Below the pieces are notes generated by a model. The model saw only the letters and a program-made list of their open reading frames with translations, was not told the DNA's origin and ran no database searches. A program made the position numbers and the translations under genes. A stretch of 45,990 bases of DNA from Candidatus Aenigmatarchaeota archaeon (GTDB lineage Archaea > Aenigmatarchaeota > Aenigmatarchaeia > Aenigmatarchaeales > Aenigmatarchaeaceae), in contig JAFGAZ010000009.1 in assembly GCA_016933455.1 (NCBI GenBank), positions 1 to 45,990 of the forward strand, read 5' to 3'. The first letter of the stretch is position 1. Each line of letters begins with the position of its first letter. This document shows, in pieces, positions 8,094 to 16,815 of the stretch.

Positions 8094-9173
8094 TCAAACG
8101 AACTCTATGCCAAGTATCTTTCCTATCTGCTGCTGCTTTTCTGGTGAAAAGAATTCGCCTGTTCCGTAGAGCTGGTTTGGCTTTACCCCTGTTACTATGA
8201 TAAGGGTTCTTACCATGTCGCCAAGGTCCTTTTCTATCTGGGCTCCCCAGATTATCTTGGCATCGTTTGATATCTTTGCGGATATTGCCTCTACTATTTC
8301 CTGGCACTCTTTGATTGTAACGTCAGATCCTCCAGAGACATTGACCAACGCTCCGCATGCTCCCTCTATGTCAACATCAAGCAGCGGGTTGTTTAGGGCC
8401 TTTTCTACTGCCTCAACAGCCCTGTTTTCCGTGTTGGATTCCCCAAGACCTATCATTGCAAGGCCCCCTGTTGACATCACGGCCTTTATGTCCGCAAAAT
8501 CAAGGTTAACAAGGCCAGGCTTTGTCACAAGCTCTGTTACGCCCTTTACAGCGTTAACCAAAATCTCGTCGCATATCTTGAATGCAGTTACAATAGAAAC
8601 ATCAGGAACAACTTCCAACAATTTGTCATTTGGTATTACAATAAGAGTGTCAACATTCTTTTCCAATTCGTCAAGGCCGTATCTTGCGTTTTCCATCCTA
8701 CATTTGCCTTCCATTGTGAATGGAAGCGTAATAACGCCCACTGTTAATATTCCCAGCTTTTTGGCAATCTCGGCAATCACAGGCGAAGCGCCTGTTCCTG
8801 TTCCTCCACCAAGACCGCATGTTATGAAAACCATGTCAGCTCCCTGCAAGGCGTCTTTGATCATTTCCCTGCTTTCCCTTGCGGATTCCCCGCCTACCTT
8901 TGGGTCAGCTCCTGCCCCAAGGCCCCTTGTCAAATCCTTTCCCAGAAGAATCTTTTCATCAGCGTCAGTGTATAGAAGATCCTGGGCATCTGTGTTGGCT
9001 GCTATAACCTCTGCACCGACAATTCCTACCTGCATCATCCTAGAAAGCGTGTTGTTGCCAGCTCCGCCCACACCAACTACCTTGATGACGGCTTTTCTGG
9101 TTTCAAGCAGCTTTCTTAAATCCTCGTCAGTTTCAGAAATTTTTTCCCTTCCGTTTATGTTTCTCACAGCCAT
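8094..9173 (-). CDS. ftsZ: Cell division GTPase FtsZ
   Basis: 359 residues. The tubulin-signature motif GGGTGTG is at residues 122-128, the N-terminal nucleotide motif VGVGGAGNNTLSRM at ~33-46, and the synergy (T7) region contains NLDFADIKAVM. Length and domains are complete. An N-terminal ~20-residue extension precedes the GTPase core, as in many archaeal FtsZ. It has a short C-terminal end without an obvious conserved tail peptide. FtsZ polymerises with GTP into the division ring. It heads the ftsZ-secE-spt5-rpl11 run and has its own AT-rich promoter upstream. I cannot tell whether it is FtsZ1 or FtsZ2. Confidence 0.97.
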   Translation of the reverse strand: MAVRNINGREKISETDEDLRKLLETRKAVIKVVGVGGAGNNTLSRMMQVGIVGAEVIAANTDAQDLLYTDADEKILLGKDLTRGLGAGADPKVGGESARESREMIKDALQGADMVFITCGLGGGTGTGASPVIAEIAKKLGILTVGVITLPFTMEGKCRMENARYGLDELEKNVDTLIVIPNDKLLEVVPDVSIVTAFKICDEILVNAVKGVTELVTKPGLVNLDFADIKAVMSTGGLAMIGLGESNTENRAVEAVEKALNNPLLDVDIEGACGALVNVSGGSDVTIKECQEIVEAISAKISNDAKIIWGAQIEKDLGDMVRTLIIVTGVKPNQLYGTGEFFSPEKQQQIGKILGIEFV

Positions 9174-9274
9174 TAAAAACCCTTACAATATGATTGACAT
9201 GTTAAATTTTTATAATTAATTGTGATTGTTATAAACTTAGATATAATTAAATAGCTTTGGAAGAAAAGAGAATT
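9174..9274. promoter_or_regulatory. Divergent promoter region between ftsZ and the 9275 gene
   Basis: This stretch is nearly all A and T, with TATA-like runs on both strands (AATTTTTATAATTAATT near 9205-9222; TATAATTAAATA near 9242-9253). It must contain the start signals for both divergent genes. No long palindrome was seen. Confidence 0.5.
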
Positions 9275-9628
9275 ATGACTGATGTTTTAATTCTTGGTGT
9301 ACAACGAGTACAAAACGAAGGCGTCTTAAAATGCCCATTTGTACCATTTGATTCTAACATAGCTATATCCTGTATGGTCGAGACAAAAAAAGGTATAGGT
9401 TTGGCCAATTCGATCGATGTGCAATATCAATTTTTGCTAAAAGGAAACCCCGGAGGCAAATGCCCCTACCAAAATAATATAGAAAAGCTTGGAGACGTTT
9501 CTGGCAAAGAGATAGAGCAAAAAATATGCAAACCCATTTGCGAGCATTATGCAAGCGCCTATGAAAGAGGAGCCTTTCCATTAGACACGGAAAAAAATAA
9601 AGAAAATGTTTATTTTATGAAAGTTTAG
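9275..9628 (+). CDS. Small cysteine-containing protein of unknown function
   Basis: 117 residues from the ATG at 9275; an upstream TTG at 9257 is less likely. Six cysteines are spread as KCPF, SCMV, GKCPY and KICKPICEH, the last with C-x3-C-x-H spacing that could bind metal or iron-sulfur. No membrane segment or known motif was recognised. It converges on the FKBP gene, with only 7 bases between their ends. Single gene with its own promoter. Treat as a conserved-looking hypothetical protein. Confidence 0.65.
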   Translation: MTDVLILGVQRVQNEGVLKCPFVPFDSNIAISCMVETKKGIGLANSIDVQYQFLLKGNPGGKCPYQNNIEKLGDVSGKEIEQKICKPICEHYASAYERGAFPLDTEKNKENVYFMKV

Positions 9629-9635
9629 AAAAATT

Positions 9636-10256
9636 CTATTGTGCCTGAGTAGGCTTGTCATACGTCTCAATGTATCTAACCTTGTCAAATTCAAGAAGCG
9701 TTGTTGCGTCGTTTGCTATTCTTCTCTTGACTATCGGGCTTACCATGGGAGGCACGTCAATGTCTAGCTGCTTTTCGTTTATTGTTATCTTCATCTTTGC
9801 AGTATCGATTTTTGTGTACATGTTAAACAAGGCAATTATCTTTTCCTCGACCTTGTCTATCTTTTCATTGATTTCCAAGTCATACACAATTGTCTTGCCT
9901 GCCAGCGGGTGGTTAAAGTCAACCTTGACCCTTCCGCCTGAAACAGAAAGCACCTTGCCCCTCATCCTGTCGGCCTCGACAAACATGCCTGGCGTTGGCT
10001 TTGTGCCGTGCTTTCTGAATTCTGCAATAGAAATCAGCTTGATTAGATTAAAGTCCCTTTGTCCAAAAGCGTTCTCGGGAGCAACCTCGATTGTCTTCTT
10101 GTCACCGACATTCATTGCTTTCAAAGGCTCTTCTAGTCCCTTTAGCAGATACCCTTCCCTTACCACCATGGGCACCTTTTCAGCCTTGTCTATTTGCTGC
10201 CCGGTCTCCTTGACCTTTGCAGAATAGCTCACAACTGCGAAATCTTTGTCTTGCAT
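9636..10256 (-). CDS. FKBP-type peptidyl-prolyl isomerase (SlyD-like, archaeal long form)
   Basis: 206 residues. The FKBP fold is split by an insert-in-flap domain as in SlyD. The first part has VVSYSAKVKETGQQID and GLEEPLKAMNVGDKKTIEV-type elements, the flap region includes PENAFGQRD, and the fold closes with GGRVKVDFNHPLAGKTIVYD, which includes the FNHPLAG motif. A C-terminal ~75-residue extension is typical of archaeal long FKBPs. It catalyses prolyl isomerisation and acts as a folding chaperone in the cytoplasm. It is divergent from the TrmB-like gene, with about 50 bases between the starts. Confidence 0.93.
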   Translation of the reverse strand: MQDKDFAVVSYSAKVKETGQQIDKAEKVPMVVREGYLLKGLEEPLKAMNVGDKKTIEVAPENAFGQRDFNLIKLISIAEFRKHGTKPTPGMFVEADRMRGKVLSVSGGRVKVDFNHPLAGKTIVYDLEINEKIDKVEEKIIALFNMYTKIDTAKMKITINEKQLDIDVPPMVSPIVKRRIANDATTLLEFDKVRYIETYDKPTQAQ

Positions 10257-10277
10257 GTCATTAATTGTCAGAAGTTC

Positions 10278-10292
10278 TTTATATATTTATAA
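10278..10292 (+). promoter_or_regulatory. TATA box of the TrmB-like gene
   Basis: TTTATATATTTATAA lies about 16-30 bases before the ATG at 10308, which implies a leaderless or nearly leaderless transcript. The symmetric sequence may also serve the divergent FKBP gene. Confidence 0.6.
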
Positions 10293-10307
10293 CCTCAATT
10301 ATAAATC

Positions 10308-11060
10308 ATGGAAATAAATGAGTTCTGTTCCATGCTTCAAGAGAGCAAGCAATTCGATGATTTGGAGATAAGAATTGTCAGGTCAATGCTAAAGCTTACC
10401 AACCGCGACCTTGTCAAGGCTTCTGCCAATGTAATAGCATCAGAGGCCGGCATGTCTGTTACCAATGCTTACAAGTATCTTTACTCTCTAGAAAGAAAGG
10501 GGCTTGTCGAGTCGGGCCAGGACAAGAACAAAGTTTTCTGGCTTTCAAGGTCGATAAACCCTTTTCCCAGGATAATGAGCTATGTTTCCAAGGATTATCT
10601 TAGGTTAAAGGACCTTTTTGTCAAGCTCGAAAAGTTATATGACGAGTACATTGACTTTAGGGGCAAGAGCATCTGGCAGGAAGAGAAGGCATACGAGCAA
10701 TACGAGGGCGACTTTGTAAGAAGAGCTGCCTTTATTTTCGATGTTGCCAAGAGCGAGATTCTAATTACAACCAAAAAATTCTTTGATGACATTGTGCTGC
10801 TTGAGGCAATCAAGCGTGCCATTGAAAGGGGAGTTAAGATCAGAGTCATTGCCTCTGAAATGTTCCCGCCAATGATAGAAAAGCTAAGGAAAATAAACAT
10901 TGACATGAGGCTTGGACGGGCAATGCCGTACATAATAATTGCGGACGAAAAGCACGGCATGACAATGGACGAGAATGAAAAGGGAATCTGGTTCCTAAAC
11001 TGCCAGACTGATTACAAGGACAAGTTCGAGCAGTTTTGGGAAAAGGCTCAGGCAATTTGA
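10308..11060 (+). CDS. TrmB-family transcription regulator
   Basis: 250 residues. Residues ~18-75 are a winged helix (ANVIASEAGMSVTNAYKYLY, LERKGLVES). A helical linker follows, and residues ~120-250 form the TrmB C-terminal effector domain with a phospholipase-D-like fold (FDVAKSEILITTKKFF, IKRAIERGVKIRVIASE). TrmB proteins usually sense sugars or related ligands and control transport or metabolism; here no transport genes are adjacent, so the ligand is unknown. It is followed by the DUF5661 and MBL-fold genes on the same strand, which may be one transcript. Complete. Confidence 0.88.
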   Translation: MEINEFCSMLQESKQFDDLEIRIVRSMLKLTNRDLVKASANVIASEAGMSVTNAYKYLYSLERKGLVESGQDKNKVFWLSRSINPFPRIMSYVSKDYLRLKDLFVKLEKLYDEYIDFRGKSIWQEEKAYEQYEGDFVRRAAFIFDVAKSEILITTKKFFDDIVLLEAIKRAIERGVKIRVIASEMFPPMIEKLRKINIDMRLGRAMPYIIIADEKHGMTMDENEKGIWFLNCQTDYKDKFEQFWEKAQAI

Positions 11061-11071
11061 AGGTTTCTAAC

Positions 11072-11356
11072 ATGAGAGAAAAATTTACTGCTGAAGAGGC
11101 AAAGCTTATTGGAGAGCAACTAGGAGTTGACTGGACAAAGTTCGATGTCGAGCAGTTTCGAATGGGAATGGATGTTGAGCTTGAGCATGGAAAAGTGGAT
11201 CCTAATACAAATGTTTCTGACGACGACCCTCTGACAACAGGAAAAATAACTCTTGCACATCTAAACGAGTTCCCTGACTATTATACGAGGCTCTATAAGA
11301 TGGAGCATGAGGCAGAAGCTTTCTGGGAAAACAAAGATAAAACGGAATCAGAATGA
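11072..11356 (+). CDS. DUF5661-family protein
   Basis: 94 residues. The sequence FTAEEAKLIGEQLGVDW, FRMGMDVELEHG, DDPLTTGKITLAHLNEFPDY and YTRLYKMEHEAE follows the DUF5661 pattern, a small family often seen in archaea and phages. No function is known. The ATG at 11072 is chosen; the longer frame begins at a TTG inside the previous gene. Its stop overlaps the next start (ATGA at 11353-11356), so it is coupled to the MBL-fold hydrolase. Confidence 0.8.
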   Translation: MREKFTAEEAKLIGEQLGVDWTKFDVEQFRMGMDVELEHGKVDPNTNVSDDDPLTTGKITLAHLNEFPDYYTRLYKMEHEAEAFWENKDKTESE

Positions 11357-12012
11357 GAATAACAAAATATCCGCAGTCATGCATTCTAATTGAAATTGAA
11401 AACAAGAAAATTCTGGTAGATCCCGGAAGATACTGTTACGGGGAAAATTTTAAACCTGAAGACTGGAAAGACATAGATGTATTATTGTTGACGCATGGAC
11501 ATACTGACCATTGCTCGCCGGATGCTGTTAAAACAATATACGAGAACAACAAGCCAAAAATTATAGGAAGCAAATGGGTAGGAGAAATTCTTTCAGAAAT
11601 AGATGTTCCTCATGTTATTATATTTCCTGGTCAAGAAGAAGTATTTGAAAAATTTTCGATAGAGGCTGTCAAAGCTTTGCATGGAGAAAGTCCTGTAATG
11701 TCTAGTAGCCCTAAAGAGACTGTTGGTTTTTTGATAAAATCAGAAAAGATTTTGTATCACTGTTCGGACACGCTTTACATGAAAGACAAACCAAATGCTG
11801 ATATAGTTTTTGTTCCAATATCCAACAGTACGATAACGATGGGACCAAAAGAAGCTGCAATTTTTGTAAATGAGATTAATCCTGAGATTGCCATTCCTTT
11901 CCATTACAACAGCCCGAAGTTCCCAATGGACCCGAAGAATTTTGTTGACGAGATGAAGGGTTCTGGTATTGAAGTCAAAGTTCTTGAAAATAAAGAAACA
12001 ATATTATTCTAG
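11353..12012 (+). CDS. Metallo-beta-lactamase-fold hydrolase (UlaG-like)
   Basis: 219 residues. The zinc motif HGHTDH is at 48-53, and further ligands are expected at H114 (ALHGES), D139 (HCSDT) and H203 region (PFHYNSP). Short strands at the N-terminus (ITKYPQSCILIEIENKKILV) match the UlaG/YtnP-like subgroup of small MBL hydrolases. Substrate not predictable. It overlaps the DUF5661 gene by four bases. The gene is visibly more A/T-rich than its ribosomal and synthetase neighbours. Confidence 0.9.
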   Translation: MRITKYPQSCILIEIENKKILVDPGRYCYGENFKPEDWKDIDVLLLTHGHTDHCSPDAVKTIYENNKPKIIGSKWVGEILSEIDVPHVIIFPGQEEVFEKFSIEAVKALHGESPVMSSSPKETVGFLIKSEKILYHCSDTLYMKDKPNADIVFVPISNSTITMGPKEAAIFVNEINPEIAIPFHYNSPKFPMDPKNFVDEMKGSGIEVKVLENKETILF

Positions 12013-12018
12013 AAAGAA

Positions 12019-12633
12019 TCAAATAATTTTATTTTCTGTTATAAAATTTTTTACAGTCTCAAATATTTTTTTATGTCCATCTTTGTTTGGATGCAAACCG
12101 TCTTCTAATAATTTTTTATAATCTGATGTGAGCCATTCTTCCAATATTCTTACAAAAGGAACATTATTCTCTTCACAAAGAGATTTCAATATTCCATTGT
12201 ATTCCTTGATGTTAGAGTTTTTGTAAGTTGCCATACCTTCCCAAGGTTGAGTCATATCCTCATCTACAGGAGTCAAACCAAGAAAAATAAATCTTTTTGA
12301 GAGATTTTTTGATATACCTATAATTTCTTTTATATTTTCTCTGAAATTTTCTTTTTTGACCCAGAAATCGTTTTTCTCTACAGTTATCGCGGAATCATTA
12401 AGACCTATTTGAAAAATAATTATTACATCATGTTTCTTTTTTCTCTGTAAAACCTCAAATTCTAGTCTTTCTACCAAGTCTTCTGTTGTATTCCCAGAAA
12501 CACCTAAATTATAGAAAGGATGAATTAGTTCTTCGTCTAAATAAAGATTCTTTAATTTTTCTACCCATCCACCGTTTTTATCATAGTAGCCCCAAGTAAT
12601 ACTGTCCCCAAACACAAGAATTCTCAAACCCAT
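12019..12633 (-). CDS. SGNH/GDSL-family esterase
   Basis: 204 residues. All four blocks are present: GDSITWG (catalytic Ser11), GVSGNT (oxyanion Gly), GLND (oxyanion Asn) and DGLHPNKDGH (catalytic Asp/His). No signal peptide, so it is probably cytoplasmic. SGNH enzymes deacylate lipids, sugars or other esters; the substrate is unknown. The gene is strongly A/T-rich, and such enzymes are widespread in bacteria, so recent transfer is possible. Convergent with the MBL gene, six bases apart. Confidence 0.92.
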   Translation of the reverse strand: MGLRILVFGDSITWGYYDKNGGWVEKLKNLYLDEELIHPFYNLGVSGNTTEDLVERLEFEVLQRKKKHDVIIIFQIGLNDSAITVEKNDFWVKKENFRENIKEIIGISKNLSKRFIFLGLTPVDEDMTQPWEGMATYKNSNIKEYNGILKSLCEENNVPFVRILEEWLTSDYKKLLEDGLHPNKDGHKKIFETVKNFITENKII

Positions 12634-12662
12634 GATAATAATAAAATATTTTGATTAATAAA

Positions 12663-13097
12663 CTAAACCCAAATACATCTTCTTGCGTTCTGTGCTTTTT
12701 CTTGTGCTTCCAAAATATTTTCTGAATGTTTCTTGTTAAGACCAACTTCCTCGAATCTTGCCATACCCAATCTTACCATCTCTTTGTTGACAAGCATATC
12801 TTCTACATACACATATCTCAAAAGCCTGCCGTAATCATCAGTATCCTGCCTATCCTTTTCGAGCATTACTTTTTTGTACAGTACCAGCTCTTGCAATAAT
12901 TCCTTTGATTCTTTGTAGCATTCCTCGTTTTTTTCCGGGGCGTTTATGCCAATAAGCCTTATGGAAGCGTATCCTATCTTTATTGTGTCGCCGTCTATGA
13001 CATCTGTTACTCTTTGTTCTTTATACTGCTCCATATAATTGGTGACAACAAACGCTATTGCAAGAATTATGAAAAATATTTTGATGGATTTCTTCAC
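12663..13097 (-). CDS. Membrane-anchored or secreted thermonuclease-like nuclease (SNase)
   Basis: 144 residues. An N-terminal hydrophobic helix (IFFIILAIAFVVTNY) is followed by the SNase fold with VIDGDTIKI, RLIGINAPE, the basic KDRQDTDDYGRLLRYVY (catalytic Arg and Glu region) and GMARFEEV. These enzymes cut DNA and RNA with calcium, outside the membrane. The start is a GTG at 13097, needed to include the signal/anchor. Uptake of extracellular nucleic acid for salvage is a plausible role in a reduced genome; that is inference. Confidence 0.92.
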   Translation of the reverse strand: MKKSIKIFFIILAIAFVVTNYMEQYKEQRVTDVIDGDTIKIGYASIRLIGINAPEKNEECYKESKELLQELVLYKKVMLEKDRQDTDDYGRLLRYVYVEDMLVNKEMVRLGMARFEEVGLNKKHSENILEAQEKAQNARRCIWV

Positions 13098-13179
13098 AGC
13101 AATAATTTTTGTTTATATTGCTTAGAGAAAATTCACCACCCAGGGAAGTAATTAATAATCCTCTAGATTATAGATAATT

Positions 13180-13572
13180 ATGAAATACGAGATGGCTGAA
13201 GACATCCAGGTTGTTATGAGGGATGTCATTGAAAGGCTTGGAATGTGCCATGTGAAAACCGACAGGGTTGTTTGCATACGAAGCTATGGCTCCAAGAGCA
13301 AAAGGATACTTGCCAGAATCCAGGGGCTTTCAAAGATAATGCAAAAGGCAATGCAGACAAAGGCGTTCTATGCCATTGAGTTTATTTCCGAGAACTTTGA
13401 CAAGCTTGACGACGATGAAAAAACGAAAACAGTCATACACGAGCTAATGCACATACCCAAGTGCTTTGGTGGGGGCTTTAGAAACCACAGACCGTATGTC
13501 ACAAAAAGAAAGGTTGAAAAAGTTTTTAGCGATTACAAAAAACTAGTCCATCAAAATTCCAGGTTTTCCTGA
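13180..13572 (+). CDS. Putative zinc metallopeptidase (COG4900-like)
   Basis: 130 residues. The zincin motif HELMHIP at 87-93 is preceded by a helical segment and followed by CFGGGFRNHRPYV, in which H103 could be the third zinc ligand. The small size and pattern resemble the predicted metallopeptidase family COG4900. No signal peptide, so probably cytoplasmic. The 3' end overlaps the 3' end of leuS on the other strand by 30 bases. Substrate unknown. Confidence 0.82.
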   Translation: MKYEMAEDIQVVMRDVIERLGMCHVKTDRVVCIRSYGSKSKRILARIQGLSKIMQKAMQTKAFYAIEFISENFDKLDDDEKTKTVIHELMHIPKCFGGGFRNHRPYVTKRKVEKVFSDYKKLVHQNSRFS

Positions 13573-16374
13573 TTCTGCCACAATGGCTTTGGGGTTTTTG
13601 GATTTTTCGGCATCAACTATTTCTACTGCGCATCCAAATTCCTTTTCCATGAAAGCCTTTGATGCACTCAGAACCTTTAGCTCGCTTTCCGAAGTCATAA
13701 ATATTTCTTCTGTAGGCCTTCTTTTAATTAGTTTTTTGTAGTAATTTGCTATCTGTTTTTCCTTGCCTGGGTGATTCTTTATTATTTCCTTTAGTGGTGT
13801 TTTCGTTAAAACAGCGTCGTATATCTCGTGCTTCCATTTGGGCGCGACAAATATTGTTACCTTTTGAGGATTTTCTATTTTTGCTAGCCTCTTTACCTCT
13901 TCTATGTCCTTGACAACCTCGTCAACATAAGTTTCCGCTGCCTCAACTTCTGGCCTTATTTTCGACTCGTCGTATTCGGGCCATTTTTCTGTGCTGACAA
14001 AACCATCTTCGCCTGAAAGTTGCCACAGTTCTTCTGCAATGTGCGGAACAACAGGGCTTATCAGTTTTATCCAGTCGGTTATAATGTAGCAGTAAAGCGC
14101 CTTCAGTTCTTCATCACTTAGTGTTTGTTTGGCCTTCTTTACCATGTTCACCATTTCATAGAATACAAGACCGTCATAATCCTTGAGCCTCATATCTTTC
14201 AATCTAAAAGTGGCATCTCTTTTTATCCTGTTGAACTTGGAAAGATACAGGTTGCTCACTTTGCCTTGTCTTCTGTTTTTCATCCCCTCTTCTATCATGG
14301 AATATAATTTTTCGATATTCTTCTTTGCATTCTCGGCATCAGAATCCTTCCAGTCAAATGTTCCTGAAACTTTGGCTGCCTGAGTTAGATAGAATCTGAA
14401 AACATCTGCTCCATACTTTTCCTTGACATGCAAAAGCGTTACGACATTTCCCTTGCTTTTTGACATCTTTTCCCCGCCGCTTACCACAAGTCCGCCGAAG
14501 CTGACGAACTTGGGCCAGTATTTTTCTGGCAAAAGACCCGCGTGCGCGAAAATCATGAACGAAAGATGGTTTGACAAGTGTAGCACAAACGTGTGCCTTT
14601 GGTCCACAGGCATCCAGTACTCAAAGCTCTTTCTCATCTCTTCAAGGACATTCTTTTCTATGTTTGTGCTTTCCGATACCTTTGATGTATTTCCTTTACC
14701 CAGATAAACATAGTCAAAAAAGTCATGATTCAGACTTTCTGCCTTTATTTTGTGTTTTCTTATCAGATGGTTTATAGTGTAGAGTGTCATGTATATTGTG
14801 GAATCTGAAAGCGACTCTATCATCCAATCCTTGTCAAAAGGCAGTTGTGTTCCAAGACCTCTTTTCCTTGCGCATGGCCTTTTGTCAAGCCAGTCGAAAA
14901 CGTCCATGAACTGCTTTCTTGTTGTTTCAGGTTCGAGTTTCATGCTTTCAAGGCATTTGTATGCCTTGTCTTTCCATCCCTTTGCGTTAAAGTCCAAGAA
15001 CCACTGGTTCTCCATTACAGCAACAATTATCTCCCCTCCACCTCTTGAAACAGCTTTTCTTGAGGTCTCGTATAGTATCTCGGCATCGCCTTTCTCTATC
15101 ATGTCTTTTTTCATTTCCTCTTTTGCGTCTGTTACTTTTTTTCCTGCATAGGGCCCGCATACATCAAGAAGAATTCCTGTATGAAAGCCCTCCTTGTAGA
15201 CTTCCTGTGTTAGCTTTTCCAATCTGTCGTCGTCCTGATTTTTTATTTTCTCCTTTTCAACGACTTTGACTGCGGCTTGGGTTCCGTACTTGGCCGTCTT
15301 TATTATAGGTATTATCTCAATTGACCTGACATTTTCTATGTCAAGCTTGTATTTTTCCATTTCCTTTTTGTTTTCCTGAAGTTCCTTTAGCGCTATGTAG
15401 TCGTATGGCGCGTCAGAAGGCACGCATGTGACTATTCCCGTACCCCTTTCCGGGTCAACAAATCTTCCTGGCAGAATTATTATTTTCCTGTTTATTGCAG
15501 GAGCTGTGGCATACTCTCCAAGTAATTTTTCCTTTGTTTTGCCCAAGTCTTCCACGTCCTTTCTCTGGTGCTTTAGCTTGAATATGGCCTCCTTGCTTAG
15601 AATCCATGTTTCGTTTCCAACCTTTGCCTCGTGGTACTTTGTTTCCGGATTTACCCAAAGGTTTGTCTGGCCGAAAACAGTTTCAGGCCTTAGTGTTGCT
15701 GCTACAAGAAACTTGTCGTTGAACTTGAATTTTAGAATCGTGAATTCCTGCTTCTCGACAGGGTTTGAATCGGCGTCCTGGATGTCGTCTTCTCCCATGG
15801 CGCTCTCGTCTTTTGGCGAATACAAAACAGGATAAGCCCCCCTTATCAGGTAGCCCAAATCCTTATAGTTCTGGAACTGCCACGTGACCATTTTCTGATG
15901 CTCCATATCGCCTGATGTAAAGCTCCTTCTCCAGTCTACCCCAAGACCCAGTTTTTTGTACTCGTCCACCATCTTTGGTATGAAATAGTCTACTATCTTT
16001 TGCGGATCCTCAAAGGACTTTACAATGTCCTTCACTTTTTGTTCATTTTTCTCGTATGCCGAGACATAACCCTCATATAGCTTTATTTTCTTCTTGTTGC
16101 CGTTCTTTATCGCAGCCGAGATGCCCAAAACAGGGGTTCCTGTTATGTGAAATGATAAAGGAAACATCACGTTAAAGCCCTGCATTCTCTTGAATCTGCA
16201 GACAACGTCGCTTTCCACAGCAGCCCTGCCGTGTCCCAGATGAAGGCTTCCCGAGATGTAGGGATAAGGCGTTGTAAAGAAAAGCTTCTCTTTTTTTGTA
16301 TCAACGTCTACCTCGAATATTCTTTCCTCTTCCCACTTCTTTTCCCACTTTTTCTCGATTGCATTTATATCCAT
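13543..16374 (-). CDS. leuS: Leucyl-tRNA synthetase, archaeal type
   Basis: 943 residues, normal for archaeal/eukaryotic LeuRS. Class Ia motifs HLGH at 45-48 and KMSKS at about 635-639 are present. The CP1 editing domain lies between (LRPETVFGQTNLWV, GTGIVTCVPSDAPYD). The C-terminal domain contains the anticodon-side helices and the archaeal extension. It charges tRNA-Leu and hydrolyses mischarged products. The ATG is preceded by GGTGAT. It is divergent from the tRNA-Arg gene. Confidence 0.97.
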   Translation of the reverse strand: MDINAIEKKWEKKWEEERIFEVDVDTKKEKLFFTTPYPYISGSLHLGHGRAAVESDVVCRFKRMQGFNVMFPLSFHITGTPVLGISAAIKNGNKKKIKLYEGYVSAYEKNEQKVKDIVKSFEDPQKIVDYFIPKMVDEYKKLGLGVDWRRSFTSGDMEHQKMVTWQFQNYKDLGYLIRGAYPVLYSPKDESAMGEDDIQDADSNPVEKQEFTILKFKFNDKFLVAATLRPETVFGQTNLWVNPETKYHEAKVGNETWILSKEAIFKLKHQRKDVEDLGKTKEKLLGEYATAPAINRKIIILPGRFVDPERGTGIVTCVPSDAPYDYIALKELQENKKEMEKYKLDIENVRSIEIIPIIKTAKYGTQAAVKVVEKEKIKNQDDDRLEKLTQEVYKEGFHTGILLDVCGPYAGKKVTDAKEEMKKDMIEKGDAEILYETSRKAVSRGGGEIIVAVMENQWFLDFNAKGWKDKAYKCLESMKLEPETTRKQFMDVFDWLDKRPCARKRGLGTQLPFDKDWMIESLSDSTIYMTLYTINHLIRKHKIKAESLNHDFFDYVYLGKGNTSKVSESTNIEKNVLEEMRKSFEYWMPVDQRHTFVLHLSNHLSFMIFAHAGLLPEKYWPKFVSFGGLVVSGGEKMSKSKGNVVTLLHVKEKYGADVFRFYLTQAAKVSGTFDWKDSDAENAKKNIEKLYSMIEEGMKNRRQGKVSNLYLSKFNRIKRDATFRLKDMRLKDYDGLVFYEMVNMVKKAKQTLSDEELKALYCYIITDWIKLISPVVPHIAEELWQLSGEDGFVSTEKWPEYDESKIRPEVEAAETYVDEVVKDIEEVKRLAKIENPQKVTIFVAPKWKHEIYDAVLTKTPLKEIIKNHPGKEKQIANYYKKLIKRRPTEEIFMTSESELKVLSASKAFMEKEFGCAVEIVDAEKSKNPKAIVAESGKPGILMD

Positions 16375-16438
16375 TCATATCACCTTTTGAGGTCTGTTAA
16401 TCATATATTTAAATTGTATAAATAAATTAAATGAATAT

Positions 16439-16547
16439 GCTTCCGTAGCTCAGTTTGGATAGAGCACTTGACTTCTAAACTTGTTTAGAAGATCTGATTC
16501 AAGATGAAGAAATCAAGGGGTCGCGGGTTCAAATCCCGTCGGAAGCG
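16439..16547 (+). tRNA. tRNA-Arg (anticodon TCT) with a 34-base intron
   Basis: Acceptor GCTTCCG (16439-16445) pairs with CGGAAGC (16540-16546), discriminator G. D arm is GCTC/GAGC. Anticodon stem CTTGA (16467-16471) pairs with TCAAG (16513-16517), with loop CTTCTA plus A after splicing, giving anticodon TCT. The T arm is in GCGGGTTCAAATCCCG. CCA is not encoded. A TATA-like element (TATAAATA, 16417-16424) lies just upstream. Confidence 0.93.
16478..16511 (+). other. tRNA intron with canonical bulge-helix-bulge
   Basis: The intron sits at position 37/38. The central 4-bp helix is CTTC (16472-16475) with GAAG (16506-16509). The flanking 3-base bulges are TAA (16476-16478) and AAA (16510-16512), and a distal helix forms from CTTG (16480-16483) with CAAG (16500-16503). 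Cutting after the second base of each bulge gives exactly this intron. The splicing endonuclease gene in the window is at 28400-28948. Confidence 0.88.
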
Positions 16548-16550
16548 CTT

Positions 16551-16736
16551 CTATATTATTCCGCCGGCTATTGCAATAAGTCCTGTCAAAATCAGGTATA
16601 CTGCAATCAGGTATGATATGATGTTCGGCTTCCAGAGTATCAAAAGACCAAAGATTATGCTCATTATGCCGAATGATGCTGATATCTGCCTTGCGCCCTC
16701 GTTTAGAAGAAACATTCCGAGTATGTCGCCTATCAT
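16551..16736 (-). CDS. DUF3096-like small membrane protein
   Basis: 61 residues, two hydrophobic helices separated by a short loop around KPNIISYLI. The pattern (hydrophobic, W/P-rich turn, then YLIAVYLILTGLI) matches the small DUF3096 family of unknown function. It converges on the tRNA-Arg gene with only three bases between. Confidence 0.75.
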   Translation of the reverse strand: MIGDILGMFLLNEGARQISASFGIMSIIFGLLILWKPNIISYLIAVYLILTGLIAIAGGII

Positions 16737-16815
16737 AATATAATAATGCCTTTCTAGATATTTATTCTAAATTTTTCTGTGAAAAAGATAAAAAGATTTC
16801 AAACGTATTATTAAC

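Noticed and set aside
8197-9219. Long plus-strand frame of 340 codons
   Set aside because: It is the mirror of ftsZ, which has all family motifs on the minus strand.
13543-13606. 30-base 3' overlap of leuS and the metallopeptidase as a frameshift sign
   Set aside because: Both genes are complete with normal ends; short convergent overlaps recur in this genome (also 33571-33606).
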